Assembly: GCA_030267565.1 (NCBI GenBank)
Contig: BRXU01000003.1
Location: 2,650,001-2,714,000 of the forward strand
From: Pleodorina starrii
Taxonomy: Eukaryota > Chlorophyta > Chlorophyceae > Chlamydomonadales > Volvocaceae
Length of the DNA stretch: 64,000 bases
Direction: 5' to 3'
The notes beneath the pieces are model-generated. The model was not told the DNA's origin. It ran no database searches and saw nothing but the letters and a program-made list of their open reading frames with translations. Shown here piece after piece: positions 1-11,464 of the stretch; positions within the stretch are counted from its first letter, which is position 1, and the number at the start of each line of letters is the position of its first letter. The position numbers and the translations under genes were made by a program.

Positions 1-292
1 GGGATCAGATTAGCGCTGACGTGGGTGTTGGCCGATTGGCGCGCAATGTGCCTTGTCCTGTCAGCCCTGCGCCCTTGCTTTTTGCTGCCTGCGCTGGTCC
101 TGCTTTTTTGCCGGCGTTCCGCTATCGTATCCTAGCTTGAAAGAACAGACACGCTTGCGCCATACGGCCCAATGACCGAAACCGCGGTTTACGTTGCTGA
201 GATGCACCGATTGCCCAATCATTCGCACCGCCGGCGCCTTGGTCGCTCGATGACCCCGCGCCGTGGTCCCTCGCCCGCCCTCTCCTAAATAG

Positions 293-3200
293 GCCATGCT
301 GGAGGCGGCCATCGCGACGACGCTGTACCACCCCAACGTCATCAACACATACTCGTACGACATCAAGCCACTGCGCATGTGCCCCCCACCCGCATCCTCC
401 ACCAACTCGTCACGGGCGGAGACTGTGGTGTCGTCTGAAGGCGGCGGTATCATGGACTGGAAGCTTTACATAATCCAGGTGAGGTCGGTGTGGATTAGGC
501 GGATACGGTGAAAGCTGCGTCCTTAGCTCCTTACGCCCTTACGAAGGGCCTAGGAAGATGGTGCTGTAAGAAGGCCCCCCCCGCACAGGTTTGGTGAAAA
601 ATGCGATTGGTTTACGGTAATCGAGTTGCACAGCAAGCTCCTCAACATGCGTATCGTAAGTGTCCGTCCGCTGGCATAGGCACGGCTATGTTTCGAAGGT
701 GCCTTTCGCAACGTGCCGTCGTCCGCAATCTGCCCTCCACAATGCATCACAAACGGTAACTCCGCAGGAGTACTGCGATGGCGGCACCCTCAAGGACGCC
801 TTGGACGGGGCGCGCTTCACAGATCCCGACACGGGGACGGCGTTCAGGGAGACGGCCGTGCGAATCGCCATTGAAATTGCTTCGGGCATGACTTACATTC
901 ATGCGCGGAACATCATTCACGGAGGTGCGATGCAGCGCAGAGGGGCCGGGCGGGCGGGGGCGGACGGCTGCAGCTGCAGCTGCAGCTGGGGCTGCTGTCG
1001 GGGGCGGGTGGCCCTTACATGAGCGATGAGTCGGGCCATGTGGGGGTGTCGATTGAAAGGATGTGTCCCGCTGGAGCTTCGGCTGCTATACATTACCGGG
1101 TTTGTGGCTTGAGTCATGGCACCAGCAACCCTTACCCACGCAGGTGCTTCCAATGCTCGCGGCACTGCATGTTTTACCTGTTGGCTTGCATCTTGGCAAA
1201 AAAAAGCGTCGCCACAGGGTTGTTAGGTGTATAATTTGGGCGCAAATAATAGATTGCCATGTCAGGGAGGTGCGCGACTATACAAAATTAATTGTCAAGC
1301 AATCACGCGACAGCGGCTGTGGCCGGGACCGGTGACAAACGCAAGCGGGGGCCGGTCGAGAGCGTAGGCAAGGGCACGAAGGGCGGCAGCAGCGGGCAAG
1401 GCGGCACTGAAGGAAAGGAGGATGGCGACTGGGGCAGGGACGGGGAGGGGGATGCAATGTCGGGGCTGGTTGCGCGACTCCAAAAACGTATTCCTCACAG
1501 GGTTGCGCGACGAAGAGAGTAGGCATATAATTCAGAGCTGCGCGACGCTCGACCGTAGGTACGGTTTGTAGTCCTAGTCCATAGGTAAACAAACCGGGAA
1601 CCTGGTACCGGCGGAACCAGTCATCACGTACAGATACGGCTGGGCATTGGAGGGATACCAGCCAGGCATTCATGACAGCGCACCAAGCGGGGTCTGAGTT
1701 TTGGTTGGTTGGGTTTCAGCTCATGCATTGCTGTCGCCGCTTCCGTCCCCCTCTGGCTGCAGATCTCAAGCCCGCCAACATCCTGTTGCGCTCCAGCAGC
1801 TCCTCCCCCTACGGCTACACGGCCAAGATTGCAGACTTCGGTCTGGCGCTCAAACTCAAGGCTGGCGAGAGCCACATCAGCAACATCAGGTATGTATGGT
1901 AGGCAGGGGTAGGCGGGGTCCTGGAAGGCGTCTTTTGCCTGTCGCTGGCGAAACGACTCGCTGGTATGTTTCGCTGTAAAGGATACGTAGCTGCTTAAGG
2001 AAGGCCAATGGAACAGACGAGAAAGCCGGTCACGACGTCGAAGGCATCCTATTCCTAGCCAAACGAGAAATATGGATACATGGATGAAACGACGTTCATT
2101 GGCTTCGTCGCTGTCAGCCACAGCCAGTGCAGGCTTGGCTTGCAATTGCATGCGTATGTGGTTACCTTAGGGTTTTGAAATGCCTACGGCCCTGAGCACC
2201 TTCCCTGCTCCTTGCATATGGCCTTGGCCGCTGCTTCTCCGCCATCTTCATGTGCGCAGGCGTGGCACTCCTTTCTATATCGCGTCGGAGTTGGTGGAGG
2301 ATGGCCGGGCGACGACAGCATCCGACCTGTGAGTTTGGGGTTGTAGGGTGATGGGGGCCGTCCGCTGAACGCCACACACCTTCATGCAAACGCGGCAAAC
2401 ATGGAATACCTAACATCGAACATTCTCGGACGAATCCCGTTGTAATGGCGCTGTTATGGGTTTTACTGTTATCGACTGTTTGCATGGTAGCTTTGTCAAC
2501 TTGGATCTATGGGGCCATGCATGCATATCTGCGCCATGCGGGACATGTACAACATCCTGCAGGCAGGACCTGGTGTGCGGGGAACCGGGGGATGCATGCA
2601 CGTCACCTGGCCGCCACTGAACATGCCCCACAACACCCTAAACCCTAAACCCTAAGCCCTTGGCACACCATCCCTCGGCCCCAGCACTTCCACCTGCCTG
2701 TAATATTTCATCTCCCTCATTGACCGCGCGGCCCCACGGCCCCCTGTTTTTTTGTTGTCAGGTACTCGTTCGGTGTCATACTGTGGGAGCTGCTGCACGG
2801 CTCTACAGTCGCGCGGCGGCTGCCCTTGCGGCGGCGAATCCCTAATCTGCCCGCTGAATTCTACACCTGGCCGCCCGACTGTCCGCCCGCATATCGAGAG
2901 CTCGCAACCGCTTGCCTGAGCTCCAACCCGTCCTCGCGACCGCGCTTCCCCGAGGCGCTCGCGACGCTAAGCAAGCTGCTGACCACCCTGATTGAGGCAC
3001 GAAAGCAGGAACAGCTACGACGGCAGCAACAGGAGAAAAAACGGCACGGGGCGGCTAAGGCCTCCACAATTGAGCTTGGAGGGCGTGGACAGGGCCAGGA
3101 CGGGGAGAGTAACAGCGGTGCCGGAAATACTCCTGCTTCTGAAGGGTGTGGCACCGACGGAGAGCGTGGTGCTGGTGTCAACGACGCTGGGACGACCCAA

Positions 3201-4013
3201 TCCTCATCGGAAGTGTTTTGGGCGCCGCCGCTGCTGTTGGGTAACGCGTTGCTCAAGCTGGAGGGCGCCAAGCATGCAAACTCGCCAACTCGGAATAAGC
3301 ATTCCGGCGGAGGCGGCGGAAGCATGGCCGGCGGCAACGGCAGCGGCAGCGGCCTGTTGGGCAGCACCCTGCAGACGAGCAGCTGCGGCGGTGGAGCAGG
3401 ACCGCCAGGACCAGGACGCGGTGGCTCAGTGTCAGGGTGTAGCCCTGAGGCTGTTGTCACCGCAGCCACCACCACTACTGCCGCCGTCGAGCACGGCTCC
3501 TCCTGTGCTACAACCCATGCAGCAAAACCGGGCCGGATCGCCCCGTCGGCCTGTGGTAAACCCTCCCTGGAGCCGACTCCCGAGGACGCTGAGCTGCAGC
3601 CATGCCTGGGACCTGGCTACGTGGATGCAGTCCCAGTTACTGCCAAGTCCCGCTGCTATGGCCACGATTCTACTGCCGAGGCGGCAGTGCTTGCATCCTC
3701 GGGTTCCAGTGCTGCAGGCGGCTCGGTGCAAGGTCAGGCGCAGGATTACGTTCCGTTTGGCGGCGCGAGGCCCACGACCCTGCGCGCACTGGTGCGCTCT
3801 GCGTCCTCTGCAGCGATGGAGGCCCAGGAGGCTGGGCCTTCAGGTGCATTCGCTGCCGCGCTGCCGGTGGCTTCTGGCCGGTCGGCGGTGGCGGTGCAGC
3901 CACCGCCATTCCTGCCGCCGCCGCAGCAGCAGCACCTGATGCAACCATATCCGTCCCCGGCCGGAACAGACCCGCCGTCAGGGGGCGCTTCGGTCGTGGC
4001 GCTTGAACTGTGA
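293..4013 (+). CDS. TKL-like protein kinase, 3' five exons (5'-partial gene)
   Basis: Join of 293-478, 768-924, 1763-1889, 2260-2328 and 2762-4013; phases agree at every GT-AG junction (CAG|GTGAGG, GGAG|GTGCGA, CAG|GTATG, CT|GTGAGT) and give 596 visible residues plus TGA. Exon 1 has the alpha-C region (EAAIATTLYHPNVINTYS), exon 2 continues YIIQ|EYCDGGTLKDAL, and the exon 2/3 junction completes the catalytic loop HGDLKPANILL. Exon 3 has ADFGLAL, exon 4 the activation segment GTPFYIASELVEDGRATTAS, and exon 5 YSFGVILWELLHG and the C-lobe (CLSSNPSSRPRF). A roughly 300-residue Gly/Ser/Ala/Pro-rich tail follows. The Gly loop and VAIK lysine are not in the window, so more exons lie upstream. Oddities are HGD in place of HRD and ASE in place of APE. 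The family (Ser/Thr or dual-specificity, TKL/RAF-like) is inferred from the domain pattern; substrate unknown. Start 293 is an AG|G acceptor, not a start codon. Confidence 0.85.
2636..2656. repeat. Short telomere-like tract (CCCTAAA)2-3 in kinase intron 4
   Basis: Two perfect CCCTAAA units and a third ending CCCTAAG lie in the 433-bp intron 2329-2761. This is the 7-bp TTTAGGG type, unlike the 8-bp type at 28295. It may be a scar of end-joining or chance simple sequence. Confidence 0.6.
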
Positions 4014-4329
4014 GCTGCTGTGGAGATTGCTGTGCAATAACAGTAACTAGCCTGGCATGTAGCGCACTGGCTACTTACTTAGCTTGCTTGAGTCCTTATA
4101 CATCGACCGACTCGATTACTAACTTCCTGACTAACTGGCTTACGGAGTTGCTGGCCTTTGTATGGAGTTGCATGACCTCTAGATTGGAACAGACATAATC
4201 TAAGGCTTCACACGGCGCGAGGGGAGTTTACCGGGAAGCACCGCAGTGTCCAAGGAATTGTTGGGTCTCAACCACATTGTTATGAGGGTACACGGGTGTG
4301 TGGGTCCTGCAGGGTGACTTTGGGCCGCC
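4014..4329. other. 3' flank of kinase gene, no feature recognised
   Basis: AT-richer sequence with scattered short repeats (variants of CTAACTGGCT). No coding exon, and no TGTAA-type polyadenylation signal is seen here; the first TGTAA is in the LINE-like remnant at about 4916. Confidence 0.4.
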
Positions 4330-4937
4330 GTTACAGGGTTGAAGGGTCAACCGGCCCACCTTTGGTCAGGGTCGCCTTCGGCGTGCTCGTGCCCGGGCCA
4401 TGGTCGGCCGCCAGGGCGGCGCCTTGTGTTTGGGAGAGGTTGGAGAGGGGGACTTTTGCGTGCTCGTGTCCTGGCAGTGGACGGTCGCCAGGGTGGCGTC
4501 TCAGGTGTGGGTGGGGTTTGGGGGAGGGGTTTGGGTGGGTTTTTTTTGTTTGCTGGCCAGGTCTGCTGTTGCTTTTCCTTTTCTGGCGGTCTTTGTTGGG
4601 TGTTGTGGTTGTTGTTGTTGTTTGTTTCGGCTTCAGTCAGATGTTTCTTTGGGGGGATTTGTTTCGTTTTGATTTCTTTTGGGTTGCTGGGCCTTTGCCG
4701 CCTGGTGGCTTGGCGGAAGGGGTGGCTGTTTTGGCCACGCAGGCAGCAGGGTCCTTCTCCCACCTGCTGGTGGTCCCTGTCCCGTCTGAAAGGTTGTGGC
4801 GTTGCTTGGGTCCTCGCTTGGTTCTCTCGATAGGTTGGCTTTCGCCAGTTGTGTTGGTTTTGGCTTGCTGTTTCTCTTCCTGCTTGCCTTTGGGGCTTTT
4901 CGCCTTCCCTGCCCTTGTAACGTCACCCCCAGAAAAC
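4330..4937 (+). mobile_element. Decayed LINE A-related 3'UTR remnant
   Basis: G/T-rich sequence ending in GCCTTCCCTGCCCTTGTAACG, then TCACCCCCAGAAAAC. This parallels the LINE A 3' end (CCAGTCCTTGTAACGTCCCT CGCAG then poly(A)), and the preceding GCGTTGCTTGG and GGCTTGC words also match. The A-run is broken (AGAAAACAAAAG), so the insertion is old. The left limit is approximate. The long open frames here are low-complexity artefacts. Confidence 0.45.
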
Positions 4938-6810
4938 AAAAGACAGTTGGACATGATGTCGGTTGGGTTTCGTATGTTTTGTGGGGTGCGCAGCCGAGAA
5001 ATATATCGAACGTGAAGGCTGTCGTAATGGGGCCTGCCAAGTATTTGCAGCGTGGGCCTATTGGCTGGGCGCGTACGCCTGTACGCCTGTGTGCATGATG
5101 AGGGTGCGGATGCGGGTACATGGTGCGGCCGTTGCAGTGGACGCGTGACTCCTGCCTCGGAGCCATCTGAGCTGCATATGAATCTTTTCGAGGGTAGCAG
5201 CGGCAGCGGTATATGTTCAAGGTCGGGTTGCGCCTGTCGGGTGTCATTATTGTTTTGTGATTCTGGACGATGTGACGGAGGAAACAACTGCGGCTTGGCG
5301 ATCGATGTCTTATGGTCCACGGTGCTCGGCCTGCGTGCATGGCATCTTGTTGCACTGACCAATGCAGAAACGGGCAGGAGGCAAGGGGAAGGTTCCAGTA
5401 CCGATCTGGCCATTTGCTGGATTCATTTCACACAGCATGATCGGATGCGAATCATTTCACAGCATGGTCATGGTCGCTTTTCGCTTTACTTCTTCGTAAC
5501 CATTCGTGATAAGCACCTGCTTTTCGCTTTTCTTCTTCGTTCGTAATCATCCATGATAACCGCCTGATACCGGGAGGCCGACACCGTGAAGCTGCTGATC
5601 TGCACTGTTGATCTGCATGGCGGTTCCGGCCAAGTCTGCCATGTGTTGATGTCGCAGTGCGGCTGTGCGGCTCACAGGCGAGATGTTGCGGCTCACAGGC
5701 TGTTCCACTTGGGGGCGCAAGGCACCGCAAAACGCACGCCCTCGACGGACGGGCGTGTTAGGTGGACGCGTGTCTCGCGCAGGACGCTATCGTACGCTAT
5801 CGGTCTCACTGATGCTGGAGTGCACTGTCGAACCATATCGTTTACGAAAGACTTGGGACCATGCTCGGGGCCCAGTGGCATAATGTTTTCCGCCTGGGCA
5901 AACCAAGGGGGCCAGCTACACTGTTTGCCAATTTTTGGGGCAACGGGGTTCATGTAGGATGGCTGCAGTGGATCCATTCGCTCTATGTTACGGGTATTGT
6001 TTTCACTTTGCAGCCCAAATTTCGCAATTGTGGTGGGCACAGAGGGTTGAAATGCAGGAAGACAACGGAAGTCGTCCGCCTGTCGGCATTGAGTCCTGTG
6101 TTGGCTTTCGTCTTAGGCTCGATATGCAGTTCACGCCGGGACACATTATTTGCTGACTGTGCGCCATCGTAACTCGCGTATGTGGCTTTCGTGCCTAAAC
6201 TATCAATAGCGTTGTTATGAAAGAGTGTAGCGATTAAAAGGTCTGAGCAAGGTTTGCATTGGTACGACATAGCACGGCTGACCGTAGTGCCTTTGTTCAA
6301 ACTACTCCCTCCTGTTCCCGCCGGTGGTTGTTTCCGCCGCGTTTGGCTGGCTTTTAGTTTCGGGAAGCCAGGGGCGTTTGGGTGATGGCGCCGTGTTTCA
6401 CCAATTTTGGGCGTCGGGTTGGTTTCTTGTCCCTTGGTGGGCCGGGTGGCGGTGCTGGGCCGCGAGTTGCGCTCGCAAGAACGCCGCAGCGCGCCGTTCG
6501 CTTTGGTTGTCGCTTGCGACGTGGTGTTTCGCTGTTGGACGGCCCGGGTGAGGCCTGCTGTGGTTGTGTGCCGGTTGGTGCGGACTTCCTCTTTTGACGC
6601 ATCACGCGCACCGCTGGCTCTGTTGTCACGGGTGTCTGTGCTCTCTTCAATGTAACTGGTCCGTCGTCAGGCCACTTTTGTTCCTCTCTGAGACTTGCCG
6701 TTACAGGGTACCGAACAATATATTAGCTTGGCATGCACAGCTTTACTGTGAGACGTTTTTACCGATGTGGGGATGCAGTCAGTCAGTAATCGGTAGTCAG
6801 TAGTCGGTCA
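4938..6810. other. Intergenic sequence, no gene recognised
   Basis: Several 60-165 codon open frames occur on both strands but none shows a recognisable domain, and they overlap one another. Small tandem words (CGGTAGTCAGTAGTCGGTCAG near 6790) immediately precede the SINE. No RNA gene seen. Confidence 0.4.
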
Positions 6811-7059
6811 GAAAACCGGTCAGTGACCATTACCTGGGGTGTGATGAGAAAGGAGGGTGCCCACCCCTGTCCCGTCCGGAGGTTTACAAGACTCATCATA
6901 CAGTCATCAGCACCATCCAGCTGGCCCTTGGAGTCGCCCAGAAGCCTGGCACGCTAGCTACTCAGCAGAAGTGGCAGCATCAGTGGAGCCGCCAGACAAC
7001 ATGTGTGTCCCATGTCCCGAGTCGGGGTTCCTCCGGAATTAAAAAAAAAAAAAAAAAAA
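6811..7059 (+). mobile_element. SINE, 5'-truncated copy
   Basis: Matches the SINE body from the GAAACCGGTCAGTGACCATT region through GGGTTCCTCCGGAATT and a 19-nt A-run (7041-7059). The tRNA-like head and proximal body are missing. It is the only SINE copy outside the LINE cluster. Divergence is slight (CCTGGGG for CCCGGGG), so it is young. Confidence 0.85.
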
Positions 7060-7124
7060 GTAAAGGATCTGAGTCTTAGGGTGCAGGGAGTCCGGAACAT
7101 TTGATCCTTTTCTTATTGCATTAT

Positions 7125-7500
7125 CCGGACCCCAAGGTCCCTAGATCTCCTGAACCCAAGACACCCAGACATTCAGGCACCCCTAGCCCTTGTTCCCCAA
7201 CCCGCCAAACCCCCAGACCATCAGACCCCCAGACCCGCCCAGACCCCCCCAGATCCCCAGACAGCCCCAGACACCTAGACCCCCCCGGCAATCGCAGGCA
7301 CTCTCAGGCATCCCATGGCACTCATGCATTCCATGGCATCCCATCGGCCCCCCCAAGACCTTACCAGGTCCTCCAGGCTGCCCCCGACCCCCCCAGGCCT
7401 CCCCCCCGATCCACCAGTGCCTCCCAGGCCCCCCCTGGCTTCCCTTGCCCTCCAAGGCCCCGTAGGCACCCCCCAGGCCGCAGCCCCACAGCCGTACACA
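7125..7500. repeat. C-rich CCCCAGAC-type minisatellite
   Basis: Irregular tandem arrangement of CCCCAGAC, CCCCCAGG and CCTCCAGG words over about 375 bp, strongly C-rich on the plus strand. Pro-rich open frames here are a consequence of composition. Confidence 0.7.
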
Positions 7501-7704
7501 ACAGGGCCTGGACAGGGAGAGTAACAGCGGTGCCGGAAATACTCCTGCTTCTGAAGGGTGTGGCACTGACGGAGAGCGTGGTGCTGGTGTCAACGACGCT
7601 GGGACGACCCAATCCTCATCGGAAGTGTTTTGGGCGCCGCCGCTGCTGTTGGGTAACGCGTTGCTCAAGCTGGAGGGCGCCAAGCATGCAATCTCGCCAA
7701 CTCG
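7501..7704 (+). pseudogene. Copied fragment of the kinase last exon
   Basis: Near-identical (only a few substitutions) to 3089-3292, inside exon 5 of the kinase gene. It covers the stretch coding SNSGAGNTPASEGCGTDGER through LLGNALLKLEGAKHA. No splice sites, stop or poly(A) come with it and both edges fall within the exon, so it is a DNA-level partial duplication, not a gene. It abuts the minisatellite at its left edge. Confidence 0.85.
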
Positions 7705-8156
7705 ATACTGTGATCCCACTCAAGGAAAGCCCCCAGAAACCTTCTCACCTGTGGCGGCGTCATCATGTCCACCACAAGAGCCGATGACCGCGCCCACAGA
7801 TGCAGCGTCCCGCCCAACACTGCTAAAAGAGGAAGGGGAACACGCCTTCGCGTTGATGCTGATGCTCTGCCGACGCTGTCGTCACCAGGCCGCTCCGCGG
7901 GCCCGTGTGCGTGGACGGCAAGCCATGCACGTCACGCAACGGTGTACTGCAGGCCGCCGGCGACGGTCATCTTGCCGTACCCTCCCGCGGGGATTATCGG
8001 CGCCGGGAAGCGGGTGAACATGGCCTCGGCAGGGATTCCCGTGGGCTGGGCAGTGGCGTAAGGGCGCGGTGGCGAAGACCCAACAGCGGCGGCTCCGCCG
8101 TCGTCGGACCCACCGGTCGGTGGGGTGGGTGTGCAGCTGTGCGAGTTAATGTGCCG
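7705..8156. other. Unassigned sequence before the LINE cluster
   Basis: No recognisable gene. A 98-codon plus-strand open frame (7765-8061) ends in VNMASAGIPVGWAVA but matches no family I know. The stretch ends exactly where the (ATGTT)n tail of the first LINE B unit begins. Confidence 0.35.
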
Positions 8157-8624
8157 TCATGTTATGTTATGTTAACGGGTGTTACACTGTGGGCGACTCG
8201 CCCTGAGACAGGACGAGCACCGGGGGCCCTGACCGGGCCGAGACACAGCGCAGGGGCGGGCGCGCGGCTACGTCCGTCTGTTCCGCCGCGCGCGCCTCAC
8301 TCCCTCACTCGCGTCAGCCAGGGGCACCCACCACGGCCCCTGGCCAACCAACTCAGCGGCGCAGACGACTGCGGGCCGCGCTTAGCGGGAGCCACGCGAG
8401 AGGCGTCACACACCTCAACCAAAAACGCCTACCAAGACTAGCTACCACCCCCCACCTGGCCAGCCTCCTCGCGCGCTCACGGGGCTCTAGAGCTCTACGC
8501 AAAGAGTGCCTCTGAACGCCCTCTACCCCTGGGGCAGGGGCCCACGACAACGGGGCGGCACCACCGCAGCCCAGTAAAAAAACGAGGCAAGGGAAAGCCC
8601 ACCTAGGCCCCCAGACAAGGTCCC

Positions 8625-8636
8625 TTTTTTTTTTTT
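8625..8636. repeat. Poly(T) insertion in LINE B 3'UTR
   Basis: Units B2 and B3 read GGTCCCTCACGAG at this point; B1 has about 12 T between GGTCCC and CTCACGAG. Only 1-2 bp of duplication can be proposed, so slippage cannot be excluded here. Confidence 0.5.
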
Positions 8637-9406
8637 CTCACGAGAACGAGGGGCTGAGTCCCCTCACCAAGGGCTCCCACGAAAGCCAGCACAGCAAGGA
8701 GCCCAACTGCCACAACGAACACGACAACCAAGGTGCTGCTGCAGGAACCGCTCACTAAAGCACCCAACCGCACGTTGGCCCGCCAGGCGGCCTCCTCCTG
8801 GGGGCTACAGGTTCCCCGACACTGCCCAGCGCGGGGCAAAACAAACACCCACGGCCGCGGGGGGGATGACAAGCCGGCGCGGCGCCCCCCTGGAAAACCC
8901 ACTACGGGGCACGGCTCATAGGCGCTGCCTGCCCTCGCCTACCACGCAGAGAAAACCTGCCCCTCCGTCCCTGGCCGCCTGCGGAGCCCAGCACCACCTA
9001 CCCTCCCTCTGCAACCCCTCCCTCTCCACCTCTCCCTCTCCCTAAAGCCCCAAAACTGCAGGCCTCCCGCGCCGCACTCCTCAGCCGCCAGACAGCACAA
9101 AACCGCCCCTTACTCCTCGACGGGCCCCGTCTCCCGGGAAGAGGGTACACACCCACACTCACACCAGACAAAGCACACAGGCCTGCTCCTTCCCCTCCCT
9201 GCTAGCCCACGAGACCCTCGGCCAGGAAACCCTTGCCCGCACGCCCAGCCCTCCCCTTGCCCACCGCCCTTCCTGCTCTCCTCGCTCCACTCGCCCTCTC
9301 CAGGCTCCCCCCCCAGCCCTCCAATCCCCCCCACCCTCCTCCCCCCCACCGCCCGCTCCCTCCTCCCCTCCAACCAACGCCCCTGCCCCGTCACTAGCAC
9401 AGCTGC

Positions 9407-10571
9407 TTAGGCCGTGATCTCCACCGGGGCTGCGCACCGCATTCGCTCCTCAACGACCGCTAGGATGGGGTGCTGCGGCCCCACTCTGTCCCAGCCGTGC
9501 CGGGGGGTCTCCAGCGCCGCGAACGAGCGCAAGCGCGCCCAGAAGTCCGTCACCGCGCGGGCGCGCGCCCGGTCCAGCGGCGAGGCTTCGGCTGCACCCC
9601 GCGCTGCTGCCGCTGCTGCCCCTACTGCTGCCGCCGCCGCTTCCCCCGCCGCCACCTCTCCGGCCCCTGCTTTCTGCGTCGGTGATTCACCCGCGGGGGC
9701 GTTCAGCGCGGGTCCCTCCTGCTGTGTTGCCCCTCCCTCCCGGGCGAAGAAGTCGGTGATAGCCCGCTGGCGCGGTCCCTGTCGCTGGGGCTGCTCTGGC
9801 TGGGGCTGCACCTGTTGCTGCTGCTGTTGCTGCTGCTGCCCCGTCGCTGCTGCGGCCCCATCCCGCCCCTGCCTTCGGGTTGCTGCTCGAAGGCAGCACC
9901 TTCCGACTTCCATGGCGGACAGCGCCGCTAGGGCGATCACGTCCCAGGGGGCCTGCTCACACCCAGGTGGCGCTTGGGCGAGCCAGAGTTGCTGCCGGGT
10001 GGTGGTGGCCCCCGCTGCTGCTTGGGGGGGTGGCAGGTGCCGGTCGATCTGCTCCCGAACGGCCCTCGCGACCGGGCATTCCCAGAAGTGGTGCAGTCGC
10101 GGGGAGCAGGGTCGGCCGGCATCGGCCTCCCCATAGGCCCCGCACCCGCACGCCTCAATGGGCACCCGGGCCAGGTGTGTGTTGCCAGGCAGGGGTACGC
10201 CGTCCACCGCTAGGCGCCACATAGTCTCCTTGTTGTCGTTCTCCCAGCGCACTCCGGACCACAGGCGTGCCTGGGTTGCCCGGAAACGGCTGAGCTCGGC
10301 GGCGAGGTGGGGAGGCGCCTGGTTCTCCGGCGTGCTCAGGGCCTCCCGCACAAACTCGGTGACCAAAGCCACTCGCCGCTCGCTGGCCGGCCCGTCCTGT
10401 AGTTGTGTCGCCTGGCTGACCGTCAGGCGGCGGAGCGGCACTGCGTCCGTTCCCCCGGGAAGGCGCCACCCCAGTCGCCCGACGATCATGGCCATCACCT
10501 GCGCGCAAACTGGCGGTGGCGGTGCCGGCGGTTGCTGTTGCTGCTGGAGTCCTTCCGCCTCCGCCTGCTGC
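9407..10571 (-). pseudogene. LINE B ORF C-terminal fragment (unit B1)
   Basis: Open from the truncated edge at 10571 (poly-Gln, then PPAPPPPVCAQVMAM) to TAA at 9407-9409. It contains a zinc-finger-like region of the kind found C-terminal to LINE reverse transcriptases: CGCGAYGEADAGRPCSPRLH followed by HFWECPVARAVREQ. A Gln/Ala/Pro-rich linker and a conserved C-terminus (AVTDFWARLRSFAALE) follow. No RT or endonuclease domain is present, so it cannot act alone. The ITDFF and VTDFW repeats look like short duplicated motifs. Confidence 0.65.
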
Positions 10572-10572
10572 C

Positions 10573-10690
10573 GCTGCTGCTTATGTTATGTTAACGGGTG
10601 TTACACTGTGGGCGACTCGCCCTGAGACAGGACGAGCACCGGGGGCCCTGACCGGGCCGAGACACAGCGCAGGGGCGGGCGCGCGGCTAC
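10573..10690 (-). mobile_element. Very short LINE B 3' end (about 118 bp)
   Basis: A third LINE B 3' terminus between B1 and B2: (ATGTT)2, then AACGGGTGTTACACTGTGGG to CGGGCGCGCGGCTACG, at which point it stops and another (ATGTT)n tail begins. It shows that LINE B ends are stacked tail to tail. Confidence 0.7.
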
Positions 10691-10752
10691 GTTATGTTAT
10701 GTTATGTTATGTTATGCTGCTTATGTTATGTTATGTTATGTTATGTTATGTT
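10691..10752. repeat. (ATGTT)n pentanucleotide tail
   Basis: About a dozen ATGTT units, interrupted once by GCTGCTT at about 10716-10722, a short piece of the CAG-rich LINE B 5' edge. This is the 3' tail of unit B2. Confidence 0.85.
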
Positions 10753-11464
10753 AACGGGTTAACGGGTGTTACACTGTGGGCGACTCGCCCTGAGACAGGA
10801 CGAGCACCGGGGGCCCTGACCGGGCCGAGACACAGCGCAGGGGCGGGCGCGCGGCTACGTCCGTCTGTTCCGCCGCGCGCGCCTCACTCCCTCACTCGCG
10901 TCAGCCAGGGGCACCCACCACGGCCCCTGGCCAACCAACTCAGCGGCGCAGACGACTGCGGGCCGCGCTTAGCGGGAGCCACGCGAGAGGCGTCACACAC
11001 CTCAACCAAAAACGCCCTACCAAGACAAGCTACCACCCCCCACCTGGCCAGCCTCCTCGCGCGCTCACGGGGCTCTAGAGCTCTACGCAAAGAGTGCCTC
11101 TGAACGCCCTCTACCCCTGGGGCAGGGGCCCACGACAACGGGGCGGCACCACCGCAGCCCAGAAAAAAACGAGGCAAGGGAAAGCCCACCTAGGCCCCCA
11201 GACAAGGTCCCTCACGAGAACGAGGGGCTGAGTCCCCTCACCAAGGGCTCCCACGAAAGCCAGCACAGCAAGGAGCCCAACTGCCACAACGAACACGACA
11301 ACCAAGGTGCTGCTGCAGGAACCGCTCACTAAAGCACCCAACCACACGTTGGCCCGCCAGGCGGCCTCCTCCTGGGGGCTACAGGTTCCCCGACACTGCC
11401 CAGCGCGGGGCAAAACAAACACCCACGGCCGCGGGGGGGATGACAAGCCGGCGCGGCGCCCCCC

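Larger units (their letters stand above)
8157..10572 (-). mobile_element. LINE B unit B1 (5'-truncated)
   Basis: Read on the minus strand: C-terminal ORF (10571-9407), a 1.2-kb 3'UTR, then a tail of TAACATAACATAAC repeats at 8157-8175 instead of poly(A). The unit begins inside a CAG-rich (poly-Gln) codon tract. The same unit with the same 5' edge recurs at 24653 and 52948. Not assigned to a named clade. Confidence 0.7.

Noticed and set aside
1891..2259. Kinase pseudogene lacking the activation segment
   Set aside because: A 69-nt exon at 2260-2328 with correct phase supplies GTPFYIASE, so the gene is intact in the visible part.
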